From Defluviitaleaceae bacterium (lineage in GTDB: Bacteria; Bacillota; Clostridia; Lachnospirales; WQUN01): DNA of 6,316 bases. Shown here piece by piece: positions 1 to 6,316 of this stretch (position 1 is its first letter; every line of letters begins with the position of its first letter). A program made the translations under genes and the position numbers. Below the pieces are notes generated by a model. The model worked only from the letters and a program-made list of their open reading frames with translations, did no database searches and was not told the DNA's origin. The stretch lies in contig WRHA01000297.1 of the NCBI GenBank assembly GCA_009783395.1, positions 1 through 6,316 of the forward strand, written 5' to 3'.

Positions 1-356
<356 letters not shown>

Positions 357-359
357 GAT

Positions 360-388
360 TTGTGTTTTAATTTTTTCTATTTTAAAAT
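360..388 (+). promoter_or_regulatory. Candidate sigma-A promoter of the ABC ATPase gene
   Basis: TTGTGT (360-365) and TAAAAT (383-388) are separated by 17 nt, which would place the transcription start near 395 and give a short leader before the GGAGGG ribosome binding site. It abuts the opposing GH51 promoter candidate, so the two genes would share a divergent control region of 116 bp. The AT-richness of the region limits confidence. Confidence 0.42.
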
Positions 389-410
389 GGCGAAAAATTG
401 TTAAATAAAC

Positions 411-416
411 GGAGGG
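411..416 (+). promoter_or_regulatory. Ribosome binding site of the ABC ATPase gene
   Basis: GGAGGG, 6 nt before the GTG start at 423. The overlapping TTG at 421-423 is out of frame with the ATPase. The site supports GTG as the initiator. Confidence 0.75.
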
Positions 417-422
417 AATTTT

Positions 423-1331
423 GTGGTTTCGGTAAAAAATCTGACAAAAAAATACGACGGGCGAACCGTCGTTGAAAACTTAAATTTTGAAATCGGGGCA
501 GGGGAGATTGTTGGATTTCTCGGCCCGAACGGTGCGGGAAAAACCACGACAATGAACATGATGACAGGGTTTATTGCGGCGACTTCGGGCGATATACAAA
601 TTGGAGGCATTGATATTTTAGCCGAGCCGGAACGCGCCAAGAAACATATCGGATATTTGCCCGATACGCCGCCTGTTTACGGCGATATGCGTATTTGTGA
701 GTATCTGAATTTTGTTGCAGATATAAAAGGATTGAAAAAAAATCGCAAGCAGGTTTTAGACGAAATCATGGAGCAGGTAAATATTGCAGACATGTCGCGT
801 CAGCTTATTCGCAACCTTTCACGCGGGTATCGTCAGCGTGTCGGGCTTGCGCAAGCCATGGTCGGTGATCCGAAGGTAATTATCATGGATGAGCCGACAA
901 TCGGCCTTGATCCTAAGCAAATTATCGAAATGCGCGATGTTGTAAAGAGCCTCGGCACGAGGCACACAGTAATTCTCTCGAGCCATATAATGCAGGAAGT
1001 AAGCGCGGTTTGCGACCGCGTAATGATTATAAACCGCGGAAAAATTATCACAGACAGCAAAACGGAAAATCTTAGCGCAAACATGAAAAAAGGGGGACTT
1101 CATGTGCGCGTAAAAGGTGAGTTTGAAAAAGTCGAAAAAGCACTTGCCGCAACTTCCCTTGTTGCAACCCCAGAGTCCGGCACAGAACACGGAACAGTTG
1201 AAATTTTTTTTGATTCCGACCCGTGCGAAGAAATATTTTACTGCATGGCACAAAACAATTTGCCGATTCTCCTAATGAAACCCGCCGAGCTTTCACTTGA
1301 AGAAATTTTCCTCGCGCTAACGGCGCACTAA
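423..1331 (+). CDS. ABC transporter ATP-binding protein, GldA/NatA-like (ABC-2 exporter class)
   Basis: Cytoplasmic nucleotide-binding subunit expected to power an ABC-2-type membrane permease; the substrate cannot be read from the sequence. The 302 residues hold one complete ABC domain: Walker A GPNGAGKT (34-41), signature LSRGYRQR (132-139, the variant typical of GldA-like ATPases), Walker B VIIMDE (152-157) with catalytic E157, D-loop GLDP (161-164) and switch histidine H188. The Q-loop position in IGYLPD (76-81) carries Asp rather than Gln; this subfamily commonly has Glu there. Residues about 225-302 form the small C-terminal domain of exporter ATPases, ending in the typical SLEEIFLALT. 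The GTG start has GGAGGG 6 nt upstream. Relatives are usually followed by permease genes, but here a histidine kinase follows after 52 bp, so the membrane partner is elsewhere or lost. The ATPase itself looks intact. Confidence 0.93.
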   Translation: MVSVKNLTKKYDGRTVVENLNFEIGAGEIVGFLGPNGAGKTTTMNMMTGFIAATSGDIQIGGIDILAEPERAKKHIGYLPDTPPVYGDMRICEYLNFVADIKGLKKNRKQVLDEIMEQVNIADMSRQLIRNLSRGYRQRVGLAQAMVGDPKVIIMDEPTIGLDPKQIIEMRDVVKSLGTRHTVILSSHIMQEVSAVCDRVMIINRGKIITDSKTENLSANMKKGGLHVRVKGEFEKVEKALAATSLVATPESGTEHGTVEIFFDSDPCEEIFYCMAQNNLPILLMKPAELSLEEIFLALTAH

Positions 1332-1349
1332 CTAAACCTTAGCAAATTG

Positions 1350-1358
1350 TGCTATAAT
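1350..1358 (+). promoter_or_regulatory. Extended -10 promoter of the hybrid kinase gene
   Basis: TGCTATAAT: a perfect TATAAT hexamer (1353-1358) with the TGn extension directly before it. No good -35 hexamer exists 15-18 nt upstream, where the sequence is the end of the ABC gene (AACTAA at 17 nt spacing), as is normal for extended -10 promoters. Transcription would start near 1365, giving a leader of about 20 nt that begins just before the ribosome binding site. The kinase could thus be transcribed apart from the ABC ATPase, although read-through is also likely because no terminator is visible between them. Confidence 0.6.
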
Positions 1359-1368
1359 CAAAAATCGC

Positions 1369-1375
1369 GAGGGGG
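1369..1375 (+). promoter_or_regulatory. Ribosome binding site of the hybrid kinase gene
   Basis: GAGGGGG, 8 nt before the GTG start at 1384. An ATG directly abutting it (1376-1378) opens only a three-codon frame ending at TGA 1385-1387, and the TTG at 1382-1384 meets the same TGA next, so GTG is the only usable start here. Confidence 0.7.
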
Positions 1376-1383
1376 ATGTTTTT

Positions 1384-4275
1384 GTGAGTCCAAAAAACGA
1401 TTTTATTCTCGAGGCCGCACCCATAGCCGTTGTGCTGCTCGATAAACATATGAACCCGGTTGACTGCAACGAAAAATGTATAAGCATGTTTGGATATACA
1501 AACAAAGCAGAGTACTTAGATTTCGGCTATACATCGTATCCTCCTATCCAGCCCGATGGCAGAGATTCGGCGGAGGTTATTAAGCATTATTTCGCAAAAG
1601 CCCTTGCCGAGGGATATTCTTTTATTTCCGAATTTGTGTGTCAAAAAAAAGACGGCACATTTATTTCAATTGAAACAAACTACACGCGCACCAAATACAA
1701 CGACGATTACGTCATTGTCGAATACACTCGTGATATAACGCACAGGCTGCTAACCAAAGAAAGGGAGCGCGAGGCGCGTGAAAAGCTGCAACAAATTTTG
1801 GACTCGGCCCCGTTTATAATCAACCAATGGGATGAAAACAATACGCTTTTAAAGTCAAGCAAACAGGCCCTCGAATGGTTTAAGGTTTCAAGCGAAGCCG
1901 AATATATTAAAAATTTCTATAGTTTTGCCCCCGAATATCAACCTTGTGGGACGCCGTCATCGGAGAAAGCCCGTGCATTTATGGACGAGGCGAAGAAAAA
2001 GGGTTCGACCGGCTTTGAGTGGATAGGGCGTGCGACGGACGGCGAAATAATCCCTATGTATGTAAACCTCGTATGCTCGACATTCAAGGGTAAAGGGGTT
2101 CAATACGCTTTTGTCAGCGATTTGCGCCCGGTTAAAGCGTTGGAATCCAAATTGCGCGAGCAGGAAATAAGCGAGCGGGTCAAGCTTATGACGGAGTCAA
2201 CGCCGCTTATGATTGAGTTTTGGAACGAAAACTGCGAAGCGATTGATTGTAATAAGGCAACGCTTGATTTTTTTAATATGTCCGATAAGGAAGCTTATAT
2301 CGAATTTATGCGACTCGAATCGCTCCGCACCCGAAATCCGGATCGTGTAACATATCGTGATGTTTGGGATGATAACCTACGAAAAATTTTTGCGGCAAGT
2401 TTGGGAAAATTTGAAGCTTGTGAGCCGGATTTGGACGGCAACCTTTTTTACATGGAAGTCGACGGTATATTAACAAAGCTGGACGACAGGGACGTTGTGA
2501 TAACTTATGCAAGGGACGTAACTCAGATTAGGGAAAGCGAACAGGTCAAAATCCGCGCCGAGATTGCTGAAGAAAGCAATCGGGCAAAGAGCCGCTTTTT
2601 GGCGCAGATGAGCCACGAAATACGCACACCGATTACGGCAGTTTTGGGCATATCGGAAATTGAACTGCAAAACCCCGGTCTTCCGCCACATCTTGAAGAA
2701 TCTTTTGAAAGAATCCACAACTCGGCAGACACGCTTTTGGGTATCGTAAACGACGTGTTGGATTTGTCAAAAATCGAAGCGGGAAAAATGGAGTTGTATC
2801 AAGCCAATTACGGTATAGCAGGCATGATAAGAAACATTGCGCTGCTCCACACCGCGCACCTGAACGGCAAGGACATAAAGTTTCGATTGAGTGTTGATGA
2901 AAATTTGCCGACACGCCTTTTGGGCGACAATTTGCGTATTGAACAAGTTGTAAGCAATTTATTGTCAAATGCGTTTAAGTATACGGAGGTCGGTTCGGTT
3001 GAGCTGGCGTGGAAATATTTCGAGGGCTGTTTAGTTATATCCTTAAGCGACACAGGGTTTGGCATGACGCAGGAGCAGATTGGGATTTTGCTGAGCAACA
3101 ACGAGTTTACTCGCTTCCACGAGCATGAAAATAAAGTTGTTTCCGGCACGGGTTTGGGGATGTCGATAGTATGTAATTTGCTTCATCTCATGAATGCGCG
3201 AATGAGTATCGAAAGCGAAGTCGGCAAAGGCACCACTGTCGTGGTTCATATCCCGCAAAAAGAAAAAGCCGAGGCTATTGGAAAAGCGTATGCCCAAAGG
3301 CTTGAAAATTTTGAAGATTTTAAATCAAAAAAAATCAGAAAGTCCTCGTTTGTACCCGAGTCCATGCCATACGGAAAAGTGCTTATTGTCGATGACGTTG
3401 AGGCAAATATATATGTAGCAAAGGGGCTTTTGGCGTTTTATGATTTAAACATCGAAACCTGTTTCAGCGGTTTTGATGCGATTGAAAAAATTAAGCAGGG
3501 TGCAACATATGACCTTATCTTTATGGATTATATGATGCCGGAGATGAATGGCATTGAAGCCATGCAAGAAATTCGGAAAATGGGCTACGCTTCGCCGATT
3601 GTTGCCCTGACGGCAAACGCGCTTATCGGCCAGGAAGAGGAGTTTATAATCAGCGGTTTTGACGGGTTTATTTCAAAACCTATCCAAACCAAGCATTTGA
3701 ACACGGTTTTGCACAGATTTATACGCGACAAGCAATCTCCCGAAACCCTTGAAGCGGCAAGTTTGCTCGGAAATAAAAAAGGCGAAATTGACAGCTTTCA
3801 AGATAATTTGGAGCTGCAAAAAAAATTAAAAGCAAATTTTAGGCAAAAGCAGAAACATACAATGGAAAACATACGTAAATCGATAAATGGTAACGACATC
3901 GACAATGCGCGGCTTTTGGCACATTCGCTCAAGGGTGTGTCGGGGCTTATTTTCGAACACTCGCTTTCAGATGCCGCCGGGATTGTCGAGCATTTGCTTG
4001 AATCCGGAAAAATACCGTCCGATGCTCAACTGTCCGCGTTGGAGGATGAGCTTACCGGCGTGCTTGCAAGCATTGAAACACACGCCAGTGACGAAAATTT
4101 GGTAAAAATCTTTGACGAGCTTGAGCCGCTGTTAAAATCCCAAAACGTAGAAAGCATAAAATTTGCAGACAGGCTGGGCATGATTCCCGAAACCTTTATT
4201 TTGTGCAGGCAAATTGAGGAGTTTGACTACGTTGCGGCGTTAAAATCCCTGGATATATTGAAGCAGTTTTTATGA
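1384..4275 (+). CDS. Soluble hybrid sensor histidine kinase, PAS-PAS-PAS-HisKA-HATPase-REC-HPt
   Basis: Senses an unknown signal, autophosphorylates and passes phosphate along an internal His-Asp-His relay. Its 963 residues show no signal peptide or membrane segment, so it should be cytoplasmic. Three PAS-like repeats lie at about 7-120, 137-250 and 268-382; the first and third share a DCN motif and all share an EY(L/I)- or AYI-type segment. The HisKA H-box SHEIRTP (410-416) has phosphoacceptor H411. The ATPase domain has the N-box (N525, N529), G1 DTGFG (556-560) and G2 GTGLG (588-592). The REC domain (about 664-780) has D670/D671, phosphoacceptor D715, T743 and K765. The HPt domain (about 805-900) has H847 in HSLKG. 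A further helical tail (905-963) resembles tails of clostridial relatives. The GTG start follows GAGGGGG by 8 nt. The last 6 bp overlap the convergent kinase-like gene. The ligand and the final phosphate acceptor are unknown; no DNA-binding regulator is nearby. Confidence 0.93.
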   Translation: MSPKNDFILEAAPIAVVLLDKHMNPVDCNEKCISMFGYTNKAEYLDFGYTSYPPIQPDGRDSAEVIKHYFAKALAEGYSFISEFVCQKKDGTFISIETNYTRTKYNDDYVIVEYTRDITHRLLTKEREREAREKLQQILDSAPFIINQWDENNTLLKSSKQALEWFKVSSEAEYIKNFYSFAPEYQPCGTPSSEKARAFMDEAKKKGSTGFEWIGRATDGEIIPMYVNLVCSTFKGKGVQYAFVSDLRPVKALESKLREQEISERVKLMTESTPLMIEFWNENCEAIDCNKATLDFFNMSDKEAYIEFMRLESLRTRNPDRVTYRDVWDDNLRKIFAASLGKFEACEPDLDGNLFYMEVDGILTKLDDRDVVITYARDVTQIRESEQVKIRAEIAEESNRAKSRFLAQMSHEIRTPITAVLGISEIELQNPGLPPHLEESFERIHNSADTLLGIVNDVLDLSKIEAGKMELYQANYGIAGMIRNIALLHTAHLNGKDIKFRLSVDENLPTRLLGDNLRIEQVVSNLLSNAFKYTEVGSVELAWKYFEGCLVISLSDTGFGMTQEQIGILLSNNEFTRFHEHENKVVSGTGLGMSIVCNLLHLMNARMSIESEVGKGTTVVVHIPQKEKAEAIGKAYAQRLENFEDFKSKKIRKSSFVPESMPYGKVLIVDDVEANIYVAKGLLAFYDLNIETCFSGFDAIEKIKQGATYDLIFMDYMMPEMNGIEAMQEIRKMGYASPIVALTANALIGQEEEFIISGFDGFISKPIQTKHLNTVLHRFIRDKQSPETLEAASLLGNKKGEIDSFQDNLELQKKLKANFRQKQKHTMENIRKSINGNDIDNARLLAHSLKGVSGLIFEHSLSDAAGIVEHLLESGKIPSDAQLSALEDELTGVLASIETHASDENLVKIFDELEPLLKSQNVESIKFADRLGMIPETFILCRQIEEFDYVAALKSLDILKQFL
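4270..4275. other. 6-bp tail-to-tail overlap of two convergent kinase genes
   Basis: The plus-strand kinase ends at TGA 4273-4275, and the minus-strand gene ends at TAA read from 4272-4270. The plus-strand TTA (Leu) codon at 4270-4272 is the reverse complement of that TAA. With no spacer, each transcript must run into the other gene's coding strand unless it stops inside it, so antisense overlap of the two mRNAs is expected. Confidence 0.9.
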
Positions 4276-6316
4276 GGTTGCAAAAACCGTCGCCACTTTC
4301 TTCTTAACAGCGGCCGCATCAAACGGTTTTTTTACATAGCCTACCGCGCCGAGAGCGCGACCTTTTTCCTCGTTTTCTCTTTGATCCTTGCCGGAGATAA
4401 GAATTACGGGGATATTTTTTAGTTCGTCATCCGATTTTAGAATTTTCAGTGCTTCATATCCATCCATGCCGGGCATCATTAGGTCGAGAAGAATTAGGTC
4501 GGGCTTGTTTTTGCGCGCGGTATCAATGCCGTCTTGCGCGCTTATTGTGGTGAGGGGTTCGTATTCGTCTTGCAGGATGTCGCTTAAAAAAAGCAGGTAT
4601 GACGGCGTATCGTCGATTAGCATGATTTTGCGCTTTTTAACGTCGCTTCGGATTGTTCGCGATGTGGAAATTTGTTCGTCTTTGATGGCCGCATGGATGT
4701 TATTTAAGAGGGTAAGCAGTTTGCCCGTAAAAACCGAATTGTTTATCGCGACGAATGACAAATCCCCGCGCTCGGCGGCTTTTTCAAGTGCGGCGGCCTC
4801 GCGTGAAATTTCATTTGCACCGATGTTTTCGGAGATGGAGTTTAATGCGTGGGCGTAGATGTGATAGGTTTTCAAATCGCCTCGTTCTGCACAAAGCCGA
4901 AGCTCCTTTGTTAGTTTCGAGCCGCTTTCGAAATATTCCTTAAGCACCCGAAGGTAAATATCCGCGTTTCCTCCCATTTTTGCTACACCCTTTTTTATGT
5001 CGATGCCCATGATTCTCATTTTTGACAATCTTGGGGAGGGGCGTACGGCAGGTGTGTTTTCGAAAACGGCAACTTGCTTTTTTGACGGAAGCCAGTGTTC
5101 CAGAATTTCGTTTAACTCGCCTGCGTCGATGGGCTTTGGCAAAAAGTCGTTAAGCAGATTTTCTCGAAAATATTGTTCCGACATTTTTTTGCTGTTTGCG
5201 GTTTGTGCGATAATCGGAACTTCGGCCGCATTTTTTATTTTTCGGATTTCGGCGGCAGTCTCTGCACCGTTCATTTCGGGCATCAAATAGTCCATTAAAA
5301 TTAAATCGTATGTCGTCGATTTTACTGCTTCTATTGCTTTAGAGCCGCTTTCGCAAACATCAACGCACATCTTGTATGGCCGCAAAAACCCTTCGGCAAC
5401 GGTAAGGTTCGCTTTTATGTCGTCAACAATAAGAACGCGTGCGTCGGGTGCGATAAAGGTGGGTTTTTTGAAGTTGGTGCGAGTCTTTTTCGGAACGGCG
5501 AATTGCTGTTCATCACAAATGTATTGCGGCAGTGTAACCGTGAAGACAGAGCCTGCGCCGTAGGATGACGTAAAGCGAAGTTTTCCATCCATTAATGCGA
5601 CCATTTTTTTTGAAATAGCGAGCCCAAGCCCGATTCCTTCAACTGTTTTTGTGTCGTGCTGGGCAAACGGCATAAATATGCTGTCTTTGTCCTCTTCTTT
5701 GATCCCCCTGCCGGTATCCTCGACGGCAATCTCGAGGCTTACAATATCGTCCAAAATCTCGCCCTCGATGGACAATGAAATATAGCCCGTTTCCGTAAAT
5801 TTAACGGCGTTTGTGAGGAGGTTTTGTAAAATTTGGCGCAACTTTTCCACATCGCCGATAAGTATGTTTGGGAGTTCTTTGTCTACATACAGTTTAAATT
5901 CCAAATTCGATTCAAGCTCGTTTGTGAAAATCACAAGTTCTTCGATAAGGGCGGTCGGTTCGTATTTTGAGGTGATGATTTCCATTTCGCCGAGCTCGAG
6001 CTTTTTGTAATCAAATATATTGTTTATCGTGCGCATGAGTTTCTTTCCTGCGTTTCCGATTTGTTTCGTGTATTCACGAACATTTTCGGGCATGTCGGAA
6101 CGAAGCCCAAGCTCCGAAAGACCCAAAATTGAATTCATCGGCGTGCGGATACCGTAGCCGAGTTTTTCCCAAAAATCGGAGCTTTCGCGGTTTTCGACAA
6201 GCGCGACCTCGGTTTGAACAATCTTTGTTACGTCTGTCAAAATTCCTTCTATGACGTGCGGGTCGCCGTCTTCGTTTACCTCAAGAACATGGCTTCGTGA
6301 TAAGACGCGCTTCGTT
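4270..6316 (-). CDS. Hybrid histidine kinase-like protein with degenerate H-box, PAS-(pseudo-HisKA)-HATPase-REC-HPt-REC (5' end outside window)
   Basis: Probably a phosphorelay protein that cannot phosphorylate itself at the usual site. The frame is open to the right edge: 681 residues are visible (numbered from the codon at 6315-6313), and 1-30 are the end of a PAS domain (HVLEVNEDGDPHVIEGILTDVT). The TTG at 6240 is internal and poorly placed as a start. In the H-box the expected S-H-E-I-R-T-P reads G-Y-G-I-R-T-P, with Y54 and G55 (codons 6156-6151) replacing His-Glu. The ATPase domain keeps the N-box (N165, N169), G1 DTGRG (200-204) and G2 GIGLG (227-231). REC1 (about 292-410) has D298/D299, D342, T372 and K394. 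The HPt domain (about 437-545) keeps H489, but the usual HxLKG reads HALNS. REC2 (about 561-675) has D568/D569, D611, S641 and K663. No membrane segment is visible. The adjacent intact hybrid kinase is a candidate partner (inference). Confidence 0.9.
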   Translation of the reverse strand, partial: TKRVLSRSHVLEVNEDGDPHVIEGILTDVTKIVQTEVALVENRESSDFWEKLGYGIRTPMNSILGLSELGLRSDMPENVREYTKQIGNAGKKLMRTINNIFDYKKLELGEMEIITSKYEPTALIEELVIFTNELESNLEFKLYVDKELPNILIGDVEKLRQILQNLLTNAVKFTETGYISLSIEGEILDDIVSLEIAVEDTGRGIKEEDKDSIFMPFAQHDTKTVEGIGLGLAISKKMVALMDGKLRFTSSYGAGSVFTVTLPQYICDEQQFAVPKKTRTNFKKPTFIAPDARVLIVDDIKANLTVAEGFLRPYKMCVDVCESGSKAIEAVKSTTYDLILMDYLMPEMNGAETAAEIRKIKNAAEVPIIAQTANSKKMSEQYFRENLLNDFLPKPIDAGELNEILEHWLPSKKQVAVFENTPAVRPSPRLSKMRIMGIDIKKGVAKMGGNADIYLRVLKEYFESGSKLTKELRLCAERGDLKTYHIYAHALNSISENIGANEISREAAALEKAAERGDLSFVAINNSVFTGKLLTLLNNIHAAIKDEQISTSRTIRSDVKKRKIMLIDDTPSYLLFLSDILQDEYEPLTTISAQDGIDTARKNKPDLILLDLMMPGMDGYEALKILKSDDELKNIPVILISGKDQRENEEKGRALGAVGYVKKPFDAAAVKKKVATVFATS
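4282..4331 (+). terminator. Weak candidate terminator hairpin for the plus-strand kinase
   Basis: AAAAACCGT (4282-4290) and ACGGTTTTT (4323-4331) form a perfect 9-bp inverted repeat around a 32-nt loop, and the T-run continues to 4333. It begins 7 nt after the plus-strand stop codon, inside the 3' end of the opposing gene. The loop contains the palindrome GCGGCCGC (4310-4317), which could add a short inner stem. The stem is mostly A-T and the loop is long, so an intrinsic terminator is only possible. The symmetrical structure on the minus strand lacks a following T-run. Confidence 0.22.

Noticed and set aside
819..1296. Long minus-strand open frames opposite the ABC ATPase gene
   Set aside because: They lie entirely within a gene with full ABC motifs, their translations are rich in Cys, Phe and Arg without recognisable domains, and no convincing ribosome binding site was noted. 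They are shadows of the real gene.
1376..1387. Three-codon leader frame (ATG TTT TTG TGA) overlapping the kinase start codon
   Set aside because: The ATG directly abuts the Shine-Dalgarno sequence with no spacer, so it is unlikely to initiate. Overlap with GTGA at the start is probably chance.
735..3825. Runs of eight A or T within coding regions (735-742, 1204-1211, about 1643-1650, 3327-3334, 3818-3825) as phase-variation or slippage sites
   Set aside because: They fall in Lys or Phe codons of AT-leaning genes, all frames are intact, and none sits near a start or domain boundary where switching would make sense.
4388..4858. A 156-codon plus-strand open frame opposite the minus-strand kinase-like gene
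   Set aside because: It is antisense to the REC2 and HPt coding region, and its Ser/Arg-rich translation has no domain resemblance. It is explained by the codon use of the opposite strand.

Overview
The window looks like chromosomal DNA from a low-to-mid GC anaerobe of the Clostridia (Bacillota) type. This is an inference from strong Shine-Dalgarno sequences (AAGGAGA, GGAGGG, GAGGGGG), GTG and TTG starts, sigma-A-like promoters, and protein families common in gut Clostridia: GH51 arabinofuranosidase, a GldA/NatA-type ABC ATPase, and soluble multi-PAS hybrid kinases. A spirochaete or another anaerobe with similar gene content cannot be excluded. Gene density is high and no gene-free stretch reaches 300 bases.

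Layout. (1) Positions 1-306, minus strand: the first 102 codons of an intracellular GH51 alpha-L-arabinofuranosidase, cut by the left edge. (2) Positions 307-422: a short divergent intergenic region with candidate promoters in both directions. (3) Positions 423-1331, plus: an ABC-2-type exporter ATPase with no permease gene beside it. (4) Positions 1332-1383: a 52-bp gap with a consensus extended -10 promoter. (5) Positions 1384-4275, plus: a soluble 963-residue hybrid histidine kinase, PAS-PAS-PAS-HisKA-HATPase-REC-HPt, with every phosphotransfer residue present. (6) Positions 4270-6316, minus: a second, convergent hybrid-kinase-like protein, PAS-(degenerate HisKA)-HATPase-REC-HPt-REC. It overlaps the first by 6 bp and its 5' end lies beyond the right edge; the reading frame is open to the edge and the last visible upstream residues form the end of a PAS domain.

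The most interesting point is in the second kinase. Its H-box has Tyr-Gly where the phosphoacceptor His-Glu should be, while the ATP-binding domain and both receiver domains keep their key residues. The protein is therefore probably a pseudokinase or a partner-dependent regulator. A Tyr at this site recalls DivL of Caulobacter, which controls the hybrid kinase CckA. The adjacent intact hybrid kinase is an obvious candidate partner, and the spare receiver domain of the second protein could accept phosphate from the HPt of the first. That pairing is inference from adjacency and domain content. No DNA-binding response regulator or other output protein is visible, so the output of this phosphorelay is unknown. 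Sugar metabolism (GH51) and the ABC ATPase are neighbours, but nothing in the sequence ties them mechanistically to the kinases.
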